Positions 33,672-42,133 of a stretch of 64,000 bases of DNA are shown piece after piece (position 1 is the stretch's first letter; each line of letters starts with the position of its first letter). The stretch is from an uncultured Alphaproteobacteria bacterium (lineage in GTDB: Bacteria > Pseudomonadota > Alphaproteobacteria > Caulobacterales > Caulobacteraceae), in NCBI GenBank assembly GCA_903822175.1, contig CAIJOB010000039.1, forward strand, positions 28,548 to 92,547, written 5' to 3'. The position numbers and the translations under genes were made by a program. The notes beneath the pieces are model-generated. The model was not told the origin of the DNA, searched no databases, and was given only the letters and a program-made list of their open reading frames with translations.

Positions 33672-34604
33672 CTACGCCGGGGCGTTGGCCGGTTTGGCGC
33701 CGGCCATCGGCGCGCGGTTCAGGTCGAAGAACTTGGGGGCCATCTTGGGGATGGCTTCCTTGATGATCGAGTCCACCGTCCAGCTTTCGCCCTCGGGCTT
33801 GGTGCAGGTCTCGACCGGCCGGGGCTGGCTGTAGAGGATGATGTTTTCGCCCGACGAGCCGAAGATCTGGCCGGAGACGCTGGACGCGGCGGGCGCGATC
33901 ATGGCGACGGAGAAACGGGCGGGTTGATCGGCGCGGATCTTCTCGGCCATCACCGCGCGGCGGGCGGCGGCGGCTTCATCCTTGATCGGCACGGACTGGG
34001 TCATCCGCGTCCAGGCGACCGGCGCCAGGCAGTTGGAGCGCACGTTGTTGCGGGCGCCTTCCATGGCGATGATGCGGCTGAGGCCGGCGATGCCCATCTT
34101 GGCCGCGCCATAGTTGGCCTGGCCGATGTTGCCGAACAGGCCGCTGGTCGAGGTGAAGAACATGTAGGCGCCGTCGTTCTGTTCGCGGAACAGCTCGATG
34201 GTGGCGCGGGCGACGTTGAAGGAGCCGCGCATGTGGACCTCGATCACCTGATCCCAGTCGCGCTCTGTCATCTTGTGGAACATCACGTCGCGCAGGATGC
34301 CGGCGGGATTGATCACCGCGTGCAGGCCGCCGAAGCTCTTCTTCGCCTGCTCGACCATGCCGTAGACGGCGTCGAGGTTGGTCACGCTGTCGGAGTTGGA
34401 GACGGCCTCGCCGCCGGCGGCGCGGATCTCCTGGGCGACCGCCTCGGCGGCGCTGGCGGAGCCTTCATCATCGCCCTTCAGGCCCGCGCCGAGATCGTTG
34501 ACCACGACCTTCGCGCCTTCCTGGGCCGCGATCAGGGCGCAGTCGCGCCCGATGCCGTTGCCGCCGCCTGTAACCAGGACCACCTTGCCGTCTAACGCAC
34601 CCAT
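33672..34604 (-). CDS. Short-chain dehydrogenase, (3R)-hydroxyacyl-CoA dehydrogenase-like
   Basis: The 310-residue SDR resembles the dehydrogenase domain of peroxisomal-type multifunctional enzyme 2. VVLVTGGGNGIGRDCALIAA (Rossmann loop), VVNDLGAGLKGDDEGSASAAEAV, a typical MFE-2 insertion, and INPAGILRD are visible. The catalytic region reads FTSTSGLFGNIGQANYGAAKMG with Ser, Tyr and Lys. Length is slightly more than a standard SDR. The next upstream gene is an MFS transporter. It probably acts on beta-oxidation hydroxyacyl-CoA intermediates; the partner hydratase is not adjacent. Confidence 0.92.
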   Translation of the reverse strand: MGALDGKVVLVTGGGNGIGRDCALIAAQEGAKVVVNDLGAGLKGDDEGSASAAEAVAQEIRAAGGEAVSNSDSVTNLDAVYGMVEQAKKSFGGLHAVINPAGILRDVMFHKMTERDWDQVIEVHMRGSFNVARATIELFREQNDGAYMFFTSTSGLFGNIGQANYGAAKMGIAGLSRIIAMEGARNNVRSNCLAPVAWTRMTQSVPIKDEAAAARRAVMAEKIRADQPARFSVAMIAPAASSVSGQIFGSSGENIILYSQPRPVETCTKPEGESWTVDSIIKEAIPKMAPKFFDLNRAPMAGAKPANAPA

Positions 34605-34638
34605 CTCAAATTCCTCCGCAGATTTTTATGAGCGACAG

Positions 34639-35892
34639 TTATTCGAGCCGGTCGGCCTTGCGCAAGGCGGGAAACAGGAAGGCCCAGACGCCGGTGACGA
34701 TCACCGCGCCGACGCCGCCGAACAGGGCCGCGCCGACGGGCCCCAGGAAGCGGGCCACGACGCCGCTCTCGAATTCGCCCAGCTCGTTGGAGGCGCCGAT
34801 GAAGACCGACGAGACGGCGGCGACGCGGCCGCGCATGGCGTCCGGCGTGACCAGCTGGACGAGCGTCTGGCGGACATAGACGCTGAGCATGTCGGCCCCA
34901 CCCAGCACGGCCAGCGCTGCGACCGACAGCCAGAGGCTGCGCGAGACGGCGAAAACGCAGGTGGCCAGGCCGAAGGTCCCGACGCCGAAGAACATGAAGA
35001 GCCCGGCCTTCTTACGGATCGGATTGGCCGCCAGCAGCACGGCCACGACCGTGGCGCCGATGGCGGGGCCGGAGCGCAGGATGCCGAAGCCCTGGGGGCC
35101 GACGTGCAGGATGTCGCGGGCGAAGACCGGCAGGAGCGCGGTGGCCCCGCCCAGCAGCACGGCGAACAGGTCGAGGCTGATCGCGCCGAAAACGATCTTC
35201 TGGTTCCAGACGTAGGCGAGGCCTTCCTTGACCAGCTCCCAGCGCGAGCCTGGGTTGACCACTGGCTGGCCGCTCTTGCGGACCGCGAGCGTGCAGGCGG
35301 CGGCCACGCCGTAGAGGACGAAGGTGGTGAAGTAGGCGTAGGCCGGCGAGGTCGCGACCAGGAAGCCGCCGGCCGCCGGGCCGATGATCGAGGCGGTCTG
35401 CCAGGCCAGGGAATTCCAGGCGATGGAGCGCGGCAGCAGCGGCCGCGGCACCAGCATGGGGCCAAGCGCCGTCGAAGCTGGGTTGAAGAAGGCCCGCGCC
35501 GCGCCGAACAGGAAGCCGACGATCAGCAGCATGGGGACCGACGCCTCGTGCCGCCAGGTTTCGACGGCCAGGACCAGGACGGTGGCGACCTCGCCCGCGT
35601 AGCAGAACAACAGCACCTTCTTGCGGTCGTAGCGGTCGGCGGTCTCGCCCGCCGGCAGGGTGAGCAGGAAGACCGGGATGAAGGCGGCCAGCCCGATCAT
35701 CCCGACCAGGAACGAGCTTTCCTTCACCGAGTGGGTCAGGCGGGCAAGCGCATACATCTGCCAGCCCATGGCGACGCTCTGGATCTGGGCGGCGAACCCG
35801 CCGGTCCAGCGCGAGACCCAGAAGAACAGATAGTCGCGCTCCTTCAGCAGGGCGCGGGCTGAAGGAACGGAGTCGGAATTGGGCTCGGCCAT
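34639..35892 (-). CDS. MFS transporter (MFS_3/EntS-like)
   Basis: The 417-residue membrane protein resembles the MFS_3/EntS group of exporters. The N-terminal YLFFWVSRWTGGFAAQIQSVAMGWQMYALA, then LPAGETADRYDRKKVLLF (motif A with charged turn) and the long hydrophobic series support this. About 12 segments are expected. It lies 34 bp upstream of the SDR gene on the same strand and 58 bp downstream of the hydrolase gene, so the three could be an operon. Substrate unknown. Confidence 0.9.
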   Translation of the reverse strand: MAEPNSDSVPSARALLKERDYLFFWVSRWTGGFAAQIQSVAMGWQMYALARLTHSVKESSFLVGMIGLAAFIPVFLLTLPAGETADRYDRKKVLLFCYAGEVATVLVLAVETWRHEASVPMLLIVGFLFGAARAFFNPASTALGPMLVPRPLLPRSIAWNSLAWQTASIIGPAAGGFLVATSPAYAYFTTFVLYGVAAACTLAVRKSGQPVVNPGSRWELVKEGLAYVWNQKIVFGAISLDLFAVLLGGATALLPVFARDILHVGPQGFGILRSGPAIGATVVAVLLAANPIRKKAGLFMFFGVGTFGLATCVFAVSRSLWLSVAALAVLGGADMLSVYVRQTLVQLVTPDAMRGRVAAVSSVFIGASNELGEFESGVVARFLGPVGAALFGGVGAVIVTGVWAFLFPALRKADRLE

Positions 35893-35950
35893 GGACGCGG
35901 CAACCTGCCCTGCCGTAGGCTCGGGGGCAACGGCTCTTCGTGCGCGGGTC

Positions 35951-36985
35951 CTAGGCCAGGCAGCGCTGGATGAAGTCGGCGGCCAGGTCGATGGATTCCT
36001 TGGCGCGGGACGAGTTGGTGCGTTCCCACATGTGGGTCTCGCTGGCCCAGAGCCGGACGGTCAGGTCGCCGCCGATGTCGCGGATGCGGTCGGCGAGCCG
36101 GGTCGCATCGTCGTAGAGGATGTCGCCCTTCGAGGCGTGGATCAGCATCGGCGGGAAGCCGGAGAAGTCGCCAAACAGCGGGGACGCGACCGGATCGGTG
36201 GCCGATCCGCCCTGCAGGTAGAGGTGCGCCATCAGGGCCAGGGCTTCCATGGAAGACCCGGTGGTGCCGGTCATCGAGGCCGCGACGACCGACCAGCTCT
36301 GCAGCGACAGGTCGACCCAGGGCGACAGCAGAACGATGCCCTCCGGCATGACCTCGCCCTCGTCGCGGGCCTGCTGCAGGGCGGCCAGCAGCACCGAGCA
36401 GCCGGCGGAGTCGGCCAGCGCCACGATCGGCACATCCGGCTGCGCTTTGCGGATCCAGCGGTAGGCCGCGGCGATGTCGTCGACGGCGGCGGGGCAGGGA
36501 TGCTCGGGCGCCAGGCGGTAGTCCGGCGCGAACACCCGCGCGTTGGCGCGCCCGGCGAACTGCGAGACCATGACCGTGAGCCGGGGACTGCGTTCGGCGA
36601 TGAACGAGCCGCCGTGCACATAGAAAACGCAGCCCTCGGGCTCGCCCTTCACCGGGGCGAACCACTCGCAGGGCACCGGCGGTGAGGCGAGCCAGGGCGG
36701 CACGTCGCGCACGCGGACAGCTTCGGTCTGCGCGGCGGCCATCAGCGCCCGGGGGGCTGCGCGGAAGTTCTGACGGCCGCGTTCGATGAAGGCCATGCCC
36801 TTGGCGCGGTCCTCGACCCACAGCCGGCACCCCTTGCGCAGGGCCTCGGTGAGGAAGTGCTGCTCGAGCCGGAAGCGCATCCGGCGACCCCAGGGCCGCA
36901 GCTGCTCCAGCGGCGAAACGACGGGGTCCATGTCGATCAGGCGCACACCGGGCTGGAGCCGGCCGGCCGTTGAGGTAATATCCAT
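35951..36985 (-). CDS. HSL-family alpha/beta hydrolase
   Basis: The 344-residue enzyme is a hormone-sensitive-lipase-type hydrolase. It has the oxyanion motif YVHGGSFIAERS (about 142-153), PDYRLAPEHPCPAAVDD, and nucleophile elbow ALADSAGCSV (a GDSAG variant with Ala-Asp in the first positions). Asp is seen in ASKGDILYDDA and His in ETHMWER. About 70 N-terminal residues form a cap. Substrates are probably esters of modest chain length. It is divergent from the LuxR-HTH pair. Confidence 0.92.
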   Translation of the reverse strand: MDITSTAGRLQPGVRLIDMDPVVSPLEQLRPWGRRMRFRLEQHFLTEALRKGCRLWVEDRAKGMAFIERGRQNFRAAPRALMAAAQTEAVRVRDVPPWLASPPVPCEWFAPVKGEPEGCVFYVHGGSFIAERSPRLTVMVSQFAGRANARVFAPDYRLAPEHPCPAAVDDIAAAYRWIRKAQPDVPIVALADSAGCSVLLAALQQARDEGEVMPEGIVLLSPWVDLSLQSWSVVAASMTGTTGSSMEALALMAHLYLQGGSATDPVASPLFGDFSGFPPMLIHASKGDILYDDATRLADRIRDIGGDLTVRLWASETHMWERTNSSRAKESIDLAADFIQRCLA

Positions 36986-37018
36986 GTTACGCGACGCCCG
37001 CCCCTAAGAGGGTTCCCG

Positions 37019-37414
37019 ATGGATAACGATGATACCGATAAGCCGCGCCTGAGCCTAGCGACTAGCGGCGTCGCCTTCGCCGGACCCTATGCGGAGCTCT
37101 ATCCGACCTTCGGCCCGCGGCTCATCGAGGCCGAGCAGTCGGCCAAGCCGGAGATCGCGCGACGGATCTCAGCGATCCACGCAGCCCAGGTTCGCAACGA
37201 AGGCCGCCGGGCCGATCACCTTGTGCGAACCTGGCGGTTAACCGCCACTGAGGTGCGGCTGGCGCTGCATCTGGCGGATGGCGGCTCGGTCGCCGGCTAC
37301 GCCGAACTGTTCGGCGTCGCTGAAGGCACGGCCCGCGGCCAGCTCAAGTCGGTGTTCGCCAAGGTCGGCGTGAACCGCCAGGCCGCCCTGGTGTCGCTTG
37401 TGCCGCGCCGCTAG
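37019..37414 (+). CDS. Small LuxR-type HTH protein, paralogue A
   Basis: The 131-residue protein has an N-terminal helical part with YAELYPTFGPRLIEAEQSAK (about 24-43), and a C-terminal LuxR-like HTH. WRLTATEVRLALHLADGGSV, GYAELFGVAEGTARGQLKSV and FAKVGVNRQAALVSLV read as the four-helix GerE fold. There is no receiver, PAS or autoinducer domain. The next gene encodes a paralogue with the same YxELYPT motif. It could be a stand-alone DNA-binding regulator or a response partner that acts through protein contacts. Confidence 0.85.
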   Translation: MDNDDTDKPRLSLATSGVAFAGPYAELYPTFGPRLIEAEQSAKPEIARRISAIHAAQVRNEGRRADHLVRTWRLTATEVRLALHLADGGSVAGYAELFGVAEGTARGQLKSVFAKVGVNRQAALVSLVPRR

Positions 37415-37431
37415 CAGCATTTGAGGCGAAC

Positions 37432-37860
37432 ATGAGCGAAGGCGCAGAAGATACCGAGGGACACGAAGGCGTGTTGGAAGACTTCCAGCTGAAAATTGGC
37501 GTCTACGGCGAACTCTATCCGACCATGTGGAAGGCTCTGAAGGCGGCGGAAACCTCGTCCAGGCCAGAGGTCCGCAAGCTGATGGCGGCGCTGCGCGCGG
37601 CGCGGGCGCGGCGCGACGACGACCGCGAGTACCGGTTGAAAACGGCGTTTGGCCTGACGTCCGCCGAAGTCCGGCTGACCCTCTATCTGGTGCTGGGCGG
37701 CTCGGTGCAGGGGTACGCCGAAACCTGCGGCCTTGGTATGAGCACGGTACGCAGCCACCTGAAATCGATCTACGCCAAGACCGGGGTCGACCGCCAGGCG
37801 CGGCTCGCCGACCTGCTCTCGGGCAACCAGGGGCCCGGCCAGCCGAAGACCCAGTTCTGA
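37432..37860 (+). CDS. Small LuxR-type HTH protein, paralogue B
   Basis: The 142-residue product repeats the architecture of its upstream neighbour, 17 bp away: KIGVYGELYPTMWKALKAAE (about 20-39), then FGLTSAEVRLTLYLVLGGSV, GYAETCGLGMSTVRSHLKSI and YAKTGVDRQARLADLL. The last segment resembles a classic GerE recognition helix more closely than in paralogue A. A hetero- or homodimer of the two is conceivable. A short array of 15-bp repeats starts 10 bp after its stop. Targets unknown. Confidence 0.87.
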   Translation: MSEGAEDTEGHEGVLEDFQLKIGVYGELYPTMWKALKAAETSSRPEVRKLMAALRAARARRDDDREYRLKTAFGLTSAEVRLTLYLVLGGSVQGYAETCGLGMSTVRSHLKSIYAKTGVDRQARLADLLSGNQGPGQPKTQF

Positions 37861-37870
37861 AGCCGCGCGC

Positions 37871-37914
37871 CGTTGACCCCCTCAACGTTGACCCCCTCGA
37901 CGTTGACCTTGGGG
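37871..37914. repeat. 15-bp tandem direct repeats after the LuxR-HTH pair
   Basis: CGTTGACCCCCTCAA (37871-37885) and CGTTGACCCCCTCGA (37886-37900) are adjacent, followed by the partial copy CGTTGACCTTGGGG (37901-37914). Each unit has TTGACC. It could be a small operator array for one of the two HTH proteins, or a simple duplication. Confidence 0.8.
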
Positions 37915-38069
37915 GCTTAAGGCCCTATCTGCGCCGGCCTCGACCACAAGGTCTCAGACCGATGCGACGACTGCGACGAACCGGGCGCGCCGATAGCGCC
38001 GCCTGACCTCCGCCTCCCGGGCATCGCACGCCACGGGATCGTCGCCTTCGTCGTCGAGTTTTCACAGTC

Positions 38070-38579
38070 ATGACCGTCCAACCCGCCGGTGTTCCGGCGA
38101 TCACTCTGCAATTCGAACGCGCCCAGGATGGGCCCCTGGTCGACGCGCTGATCGAGCGCGCCTTCGGCCCCGGCCGCTACGCCAAGGCGTCTGAGCGCGT
38201 GCGCGAGTTCGCGACCTTCGCGCCGGAGATGTCGGTCTGCGCCTGGTCGGGGGATCGCCTGCTGGGCTGCGCGCGCATGTGGCATGTCCGCGTGGGCGGC
38301 CAGCCGGTGATGTTCCTGGGTCCCTTCGCGGTGGAACTGGGTGAGCGCAACGCGGGCTTTGGCGCTCGGCTGGTGGCGCGGGCCTGCGAGGCGGCGCAGG
38401 CCGCCGGCCAGAGCCATGTGGTGTTGGTGGGCGATGAGCCCTACTTCAGCCGCGTCGGCTTCGCGGGCGCGCCCGGCGGGGCGGTGATCCTGCCGGGGCC
38501 GGTGGATCAGCGCCGTGTGCTGGTGCGCGCGCTGAAGGCGGATGCGGGTGAGCTCAGCGGACTGATCGAACCCGCGTAG
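38070..38579 (+). CDS. GNAT acetyltransferase (YhbS-like)
   Basis: The 169-residue protein resembles YhbS-type N-acetyltransferases. LLGCARMWHVRVGGQPVMFLGPFAV is a central beta pair, ERNAGFGARLVARACEAAQAAG is the CoA-binding motif A helix, and HVVLVGDEPYFSRVGF is a hallmark of the group. The start ATG at 38070 has no clear strong ribosome site. The 209-bp gap before it contains the 15-bp repeats. Substrate unknown. Confidence 0.9.
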   Translation: MTVQPAGVPAITLQFERAQDGPLVDALIERAFGPGRYAKASERVREFATFAPEMSVCAWSGDRLLGCARMWHVRVGGQPVMFLGPFAVELGERNAGFGARLVARACEAAQAAGQSHVVLVGDEPYFSRVGFAGAPGGAVILPGPVDQRRVLVRALKADAGELSGLIEPA

Positions 38580-38591
38580 CCCTCTCCCTTC

Positions 38592-38620
38592 CCTCTCCCT
38601 CTCGCTTCGCGGGGGAGAGG
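38592..38620. repeat. Half-unit of the C/G-rich palindromic repeat
   Basis: CCTCTCCCTCTCGCTTCGCG followed by GGGGAGAGG forms a single hairpin between the GNAT and DUF1285 genes. It looks like one inner hairpin of the larger C/G-rich repeat units, a solo unit. Confidence 0.5.
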
Positions 38621-38661
38621 AGTGCTTGAGGCGACCGGCGGGCGCGCCTACCTTCTCAGGC

Positions 38662-39234
38662 ATGGCCGATGAAGCGGTGAGACCGGGACTCGAAGGGATC
38701 GTCGCGGCGGCGAAGCAGGCGCCGGGCCGTGGGCTGCCGCCGGTGCATCTATGGAATCCCGCTCACTGCGGCGAGATCGACATCGTCATCCGCAAGGACG
38801 GGGTCTGGTTTCACGAAGGGACGCCGATCGGGCGCGAGGCCCTGGTGCGGCTGTTCTCGACGGTGCTGCGCAAGGACCCCGACGGCATCCACCTGGTGAC
38901 GCCGGTGGAGAAGATGAAGATCACCGTCGAGGACGCGCCGTTCATCGCAACCCGGGTGGACCGGGTCGGCGAGACGCTGAAGTTCCTGACCAACGTCGGC
39001 GACGAGGTGGAGGCGGGGCCGGAGAACTACATCCGCGTCGAGATTGGCAGGGACGGCGAGCCTCGGCCCTATCTGCACGTGCGGCGCGGTCTGGAGGCGC
39101 TGATCGCGCGGCCGGTGTTCTATGAACTGGTGGAGCTTTCCGAAGAGCGGGAGACGCCGGACGGCCCGACGCTGGGCGTGGCGTCGAACGGGGCCTGGTA
39201 TCCGGTGGGGCCCGCGCGGGTCCATCAACTGTGA
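38662..39234 (+). CDS. DUF1285 protein
   Basis: The 190-residue product matches DUF1285. PPVHLWNPAHCGEIDIVIRKDGVWFHEGTPIGREALVRLFSTVLRK is the typical first half, followed by YHLVTPVEK-like VTPVEKMKITVEDAPFIATRV. It ends with LGVASNGAWYPVG. These proteins are small, two-domain, cytosolic and structurally like PH/SH3-type folds, of unknown function. The TGA overlaps the GTG start of the NUDIX gene. It opens a six-gene chain of overlapping genes. Confidence 0.9.
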   Translation: MADEAVRPGLEGIVAAAKQAPGRGLPPVHLWNPAHCGEIDIVIRKDGVWFHEGTPIGREALVRLFSTVLRKDPDGIHLVTPVEKMKITVEDAPFIATRVDRVGETLKFLTNVGDEVEAGPENYIRVEIGRDGEPRPYLHVRRGLEALIARPVFYELVELSEERETPDGPTLGVASNGAWYPVGPARVHQL

Positions 39235-39899
39235 GTCTCAGGGGCGGGCGCGGCGACCTGCGCGACTGGATCGGCGACCACCTCGATCCGCTGGAGGCGC
39301 ATGATCCGGCGCGGCCAAACTCGGGGCAGACCGGCGCCATCTCATCCGACTTCGATCTCTCCAAGGCCTATGGACCCACCGAGGTCGACGGGCCGCTGAC
39401 GCCGGCGGCGGTGTTGATCGCGCTGGTGGAGCGTGACCACGGCCTGTCGGTGATCCTGACCCGGCGGGCCGACACGCTGCGGCGGCATACGGGCCAGGTG
39501 GCGCTGCCGGGCGGGCGGCGCGATCCCGGCGAGACGCCCTGGCAGACGGCGCTGCGCGAGGCGCACGAGGAGATCGGGCTGGAGCCGGGATTCGTGAGCG
39601 TGGTGGGGCTGTCGACGCCGTACCGCACCGGCACCGGCTATCTGATCACGCCGGTGGTGGGTTTCGTGCGGCCGGGCTTCACCCTGACGGCCAATCCGGA
39701 CGAGGTAGCCGATATTTTCGAGACGCCGTTCGGCTTCCTGATGGACCCGGCCAATCTGGAGGAGCACGAGCGGGAACTGCCGTCCGGTGAAAAGCGGCGC
39801 TTCTACGCCTATACCCACGAGGACCGGTTCATCTGGGGCGCCACGGCGGGGATGCTGCGGGCGCTCTACGACCGGCTCTATGGAGCCGCCGTTGCTTGA
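39231..39899 (+). CDS. NUDIX hydrolase (CoA pyrophosphatase type)
   Basis: The 222-residue protein carries a NUDIX box, GGRRDPGETPWQTALREAHEEIGL (about 99-122). The UPF0035 feature VILTRRADTLRRHTGQVALPGG identifies the CoA-pyrophosphatase (NudL-like) subgroup. It would cleave CoA or ADP-ribose-type pyrophosphates. The start is the GTG at 39231 that overlaps the DUF1285 stop (GTGA). The next gene's ATG lies inside its 3' end. Confidence 0.92.
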   Translation: MSLRGGRGDLRDWIGDHLDPLEAHDPARPNSGQTGAISSDFDLSKAYGPTEVDGPLTPAAVLIALVERDHGLSVILTRRADTLRRHTGQVALPGGRRDPGETPWQTALREAHEEIGLEPGFVSVVGLSTPYRTGTGYLITPVVGFVRPGFTLTANPDEVADIFETPFGFLMDPANLEEHERELPSGEKRRFYAYTHEDRFIWGATAGMLRALYDRLYGAAVA

Positions 39900-40182
39900 G
39901 ATCGTCTTCTGGCGCCTGCTGTTGGTCGCCGCGCCGTTCGCGGTGTGGTTCGTCTGGGGCGCGTGGGCGAAGCGCACTGGCCGGCCGAGGGGCTCGACGC
40001 CCTGGGCGTGGCTGGCGATGATCGGGCTCGTGCTGGTCGGCCTGTCATTAGTCGCGACGGCCGTCTTCCATCCTGACAACCGGCATCAGGTCTATGTGCC
40101 CGGCCAGGTCCGCCCCGACGGGACGGTGAGCAAGGGCTATTTCGAGACCGGCCAGCCCGGGTCTAAAGACCGCGTGAAATGA
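39880..40182 (+). CDS. Small membrane protein, DUF6111-like
   Basis: The 100-residue protein has two membrane helices: FWRLLLVAAPFAVWFVWGAWA (about 8-28) and WLAMIGLVLVGLSLVATAVF (about 43-62). A periplasmic tail follows with DNRHQVYVPGQVRPDGTVSKGYF. The YVPxxxxxxG..xxGxF ending matches, from memory, the DUF6111 group seen beside NUDIX and CCA genes in Alphaproteobacteria. It overlaps the NUDIX 3' end by 20 bases and the next gene by ATGA. Function unknown. Confidence 0.8.
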   Translation: MEPPLLEIVFWRLLLVAAPFAVWFVWGAWAKRTGRPRGSTPWAWLAMIGLVLVGLSLVATAVFHPDNRHQVYVPGQVRPDGTVSKGYFETGQPGSKDRVK

Positions 40183-41429
40183 GCGAGACGATCGGCCAAC
40201 GCCCGTGGATGACGGCGCCGGAGACGGCGGCCGTGCTGGACGCCCTGGAGGCGGCCGGCGGTCCCGACTGCGCGCGGTTTGTGGGCGGGTGCGTGCGCAA
40301 CACCCTGATCGGCAAGCCAGTGAGCGACATCGACATCGCCACCCGCCTGACGCCCGACGCGGTGACCGCGGCGCTGAAGGCGGCCGGGCTGAAGGCCGTG
40401 CCGACCGGCGTTGATCATGGGACTGTGACCGCGGTCAGCGGCGGCAAGCCTTACGAGATCACCACCCTGCGCCGCGACGTGGCGACGGATGGGCGGCGCG
40501 CGGTCGTGGCCTTCACGGACGATTGGGCTGAGGACGCGCAGCGGCGCGACTTCACGCTCAACAGCCTTTACGCCAGCCGCGACGGTAGCGTGTTCGACCC
40601 GACGGGGCACGGCTGCGCTGACGCCCGCGCCGGACGGATCGTGTTCGTGGGTGAGGCCGAGGAACGGGTGCGCGAGGACTACCTGCGCATCCTGCGGTTC
40701 TTCCGGTTTTTCGCCTGGTATGGCGCGGGGACGGCGGACGCGGCGGCGCTGGAGGCCTGCGAGGCGCTGAAGGGTGACCTGAAGACGCTGTCGGCGGAGC
40801 GGGTCTCCAGGGAATTGCTGAAACTGCTGGGCGCCGACGATCCGCGTGAGGCGGTGCGCCTGATGGCTGCGAGTGGCGTGCTGGGCGAGGTCCTGCCGGC
40901 GCCCATCGACTTGGCGCGGTTCGCGGGCCTGGTGGCTATCGAGGACGACCAGCTGTTCGAGAACGACCCGGTGCTGCGGCTGGCGGCGCTGCTGCCGGAC
41001 GACCAGGTGGGCGCGGTGACGTTCGCTGAGCGCCTGCGGCTCTCCAACGCCGAGCGCGACCGGATCGCGGCGGCCTTGGCGCCGACACCGGAGTTCAAAA
41101 GCTGGATGAGCCCGCGCGAGATCCGGCGGGCGCTCTATCGCCTGGGGGCGCAGCCGTTCCGCGACCGGGCCAAGCTCGCCTGGGCGCGGGCCGACCGGTC
41201 GGCGACCACGCCGCAGTGGCGCGGGATGATCGCGCTGGGCGAGGGCTGGACCCCGCCGGCCTTCCCGCTGACCGGGGAGGACGTGATCGCCGCCGGCGCG
41301 CCCAAGGGCCCGATGGTCGGCCAGGTGCTGCGCGAGGTCGAGGACTGGTGGGTCGATCACGACTTCATCGACGACAAGCTGTCGACCATCGAGAAGCTGA
41401 AGTCGGTGGTGCAGGGGATGGCGTTTTGA
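40179..41429 (+). CDS. CCA-adding tRNA nucleotidyltransferase
   Basis: The 416-residue class II nucleotidyltransferase adds or repairs the CCA end of tRNA. RFVGGCVRNTLIGKPVSDIDIATRL carries the catalytic Asp-x-Asp. THGTVTAV-like GVDHGTVTAVSGGKPYEITTLRRD and RRDFTLNSLYASRDGSVFDPTGHG follow. ERVREDYLRILRFFRFFAWYG is the neck-domain motif. The C-terminal helical part has REIRRALYRLGAQPF. A poly(A) polymerase role is less likely, given length and lack of a basic tail. It starts by an ATGA overlap. Confidence 0.93.
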   Translation: MSETIGQRPWMTAPETAAVLDALEAAGGPDCARFVGGCVRNTLIGKPVSDIDIATRLTPDAVTAALKAAGLKAVPTGVDHGTVTAVSGGKPYEITTLRRDVATDGRRAVVAFTDDWAEDAQRRDFTLNSLYASRDGSVFDPTGHGCADARAGRIVFVGEAEERVREDYLRILRFFRFFAWYGAGTADAAALEACEALKGDLKTLSAERVSRELLKLLGADDPREAVRLMAASGVLGEVLPAPIDLARFAGLVAIEDDQLFENDPVLRLAALLPDDQVGAVTFAERLRLSNAERDRIAAALAPTPEFKSWMSPREIRRALYRLGAQPFRDRAKLAWARADRSATTPQWRGMIALGEGWTPPAFPLTGEDVIAAGAPKGPMVGQVLREVEDWWVDHDFIDDKLSTIEKLKSVVQGMAF

Positions 41430-42133
41430 AGATCGGGGTTCTCAAGACCGGCCGCCCGCCCAGGGCCTTTATCCCTGAGTTCGGGACCTATCCCGACATG
41501 TTCGAGGGGCTGCTGGGGCGCGAGGCCTATGACTGGCGGACCTATGCGGTGGACGAGGGCGAGTTGCCGGCCAGCCCGACGGACTGCGACGGCTATCTGA
41601 TCACCGGCGGGGCGGCGGGCGCTTACGAGCCGCTGCCGTGGATCGCGCCGTTCGAGGATTTCCTGCGGGCGGCGAAGGGTCAGGCGGCGCTGGTCGGCGT
41701 GTGCCTGGGGCATCAGATCATGGCCCAGGCCTTTGGCGGCAAGGTGATCAAGTCGCCCAAGGGCTGGGCGGTCGGTGAGCATGAGTATCGGGTGCTGCGG
41801 CAGGCGCCGTGGATGGCAGGCGATCCGGCGGACGCCATCCGGCTGCCGGCCAGCCACCAGGACCAGGTGGTGGAACAGCCGCCGGGCGCGGAGGTCTGGG
41901 CGGCGAGCGATTTCACGCCGTTCGCGGGCCTGGTGTGGCCAGGCGAGCGGGCGATCTCGATGCAGCCGCACCCGGAGTTCGATCCGGCCTACGCCAAGGC
42001 GCTGATCGAGAGCCGGATCGACGGACCGCTGACGCGCGAGCAGGCGGAGCGGGGTCTGGCGAGTTTCTCGAGAGGCGACGACCGGGCGCGGCTGGGCGGC
42101 TGGATCGCGGCCTTCCTGGCGGGGGCGGCTTGA
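41426..42133 (+). CDS. Class I glutamine amidotransferase (GMP-synthase-like)
   Basis: The 235-residue protein is a stand-alone class I amidotransferase domain. The nucleophile elbow reads GVCLGHQIMAQAFGGK, the catalytic His-x-Glu lies in SMQPHPEFDP, and YLITGGAAGAYEPLPWIAP is an oxyanion strand. Partner enzymes are not adjacent; such proteins are often called type 1 glutamine amidotransferases. The start is the TTG at 41426, overlapping the CCA-enzyme stop (TTGA). No in-frame ATG exists before the conserved N-terminus KIGVLKTG. Confidence 0.9.
   Translation: MKIGVLKTGRPPRAFIPEFGTYPDMFEGLLGREAYDWRTYAVDEGELPASPTDCDGYLITGGAAGAYEPLPWIAPFEDFLRAAKGQAALVGVCLGHQIMAQAFGGKVIKSPKGWAVGEHEYRVLRQAPWMAGDPADAIRLPASHQDQVVEQPPGAEVWAASDFTPFAGLVWPGERAISMQPHPEFDPAYAKALIESRIDGPLTREQAERGLASFSRGDDRARLGGWIAAFLAGAA

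Noticed and set aside
37871..37914. Short repeats considered as a CRISPR remnant
   Set aside because: The 15-bp units are directly adjacent without spacers and there are no cas genes.
38580..38662. C-T-rich tract before DUF1285 as a promoter element
   Set aside because: It matches the hairpin of the C/G-rich repeat family, so it is better described as a solo repeat unit.
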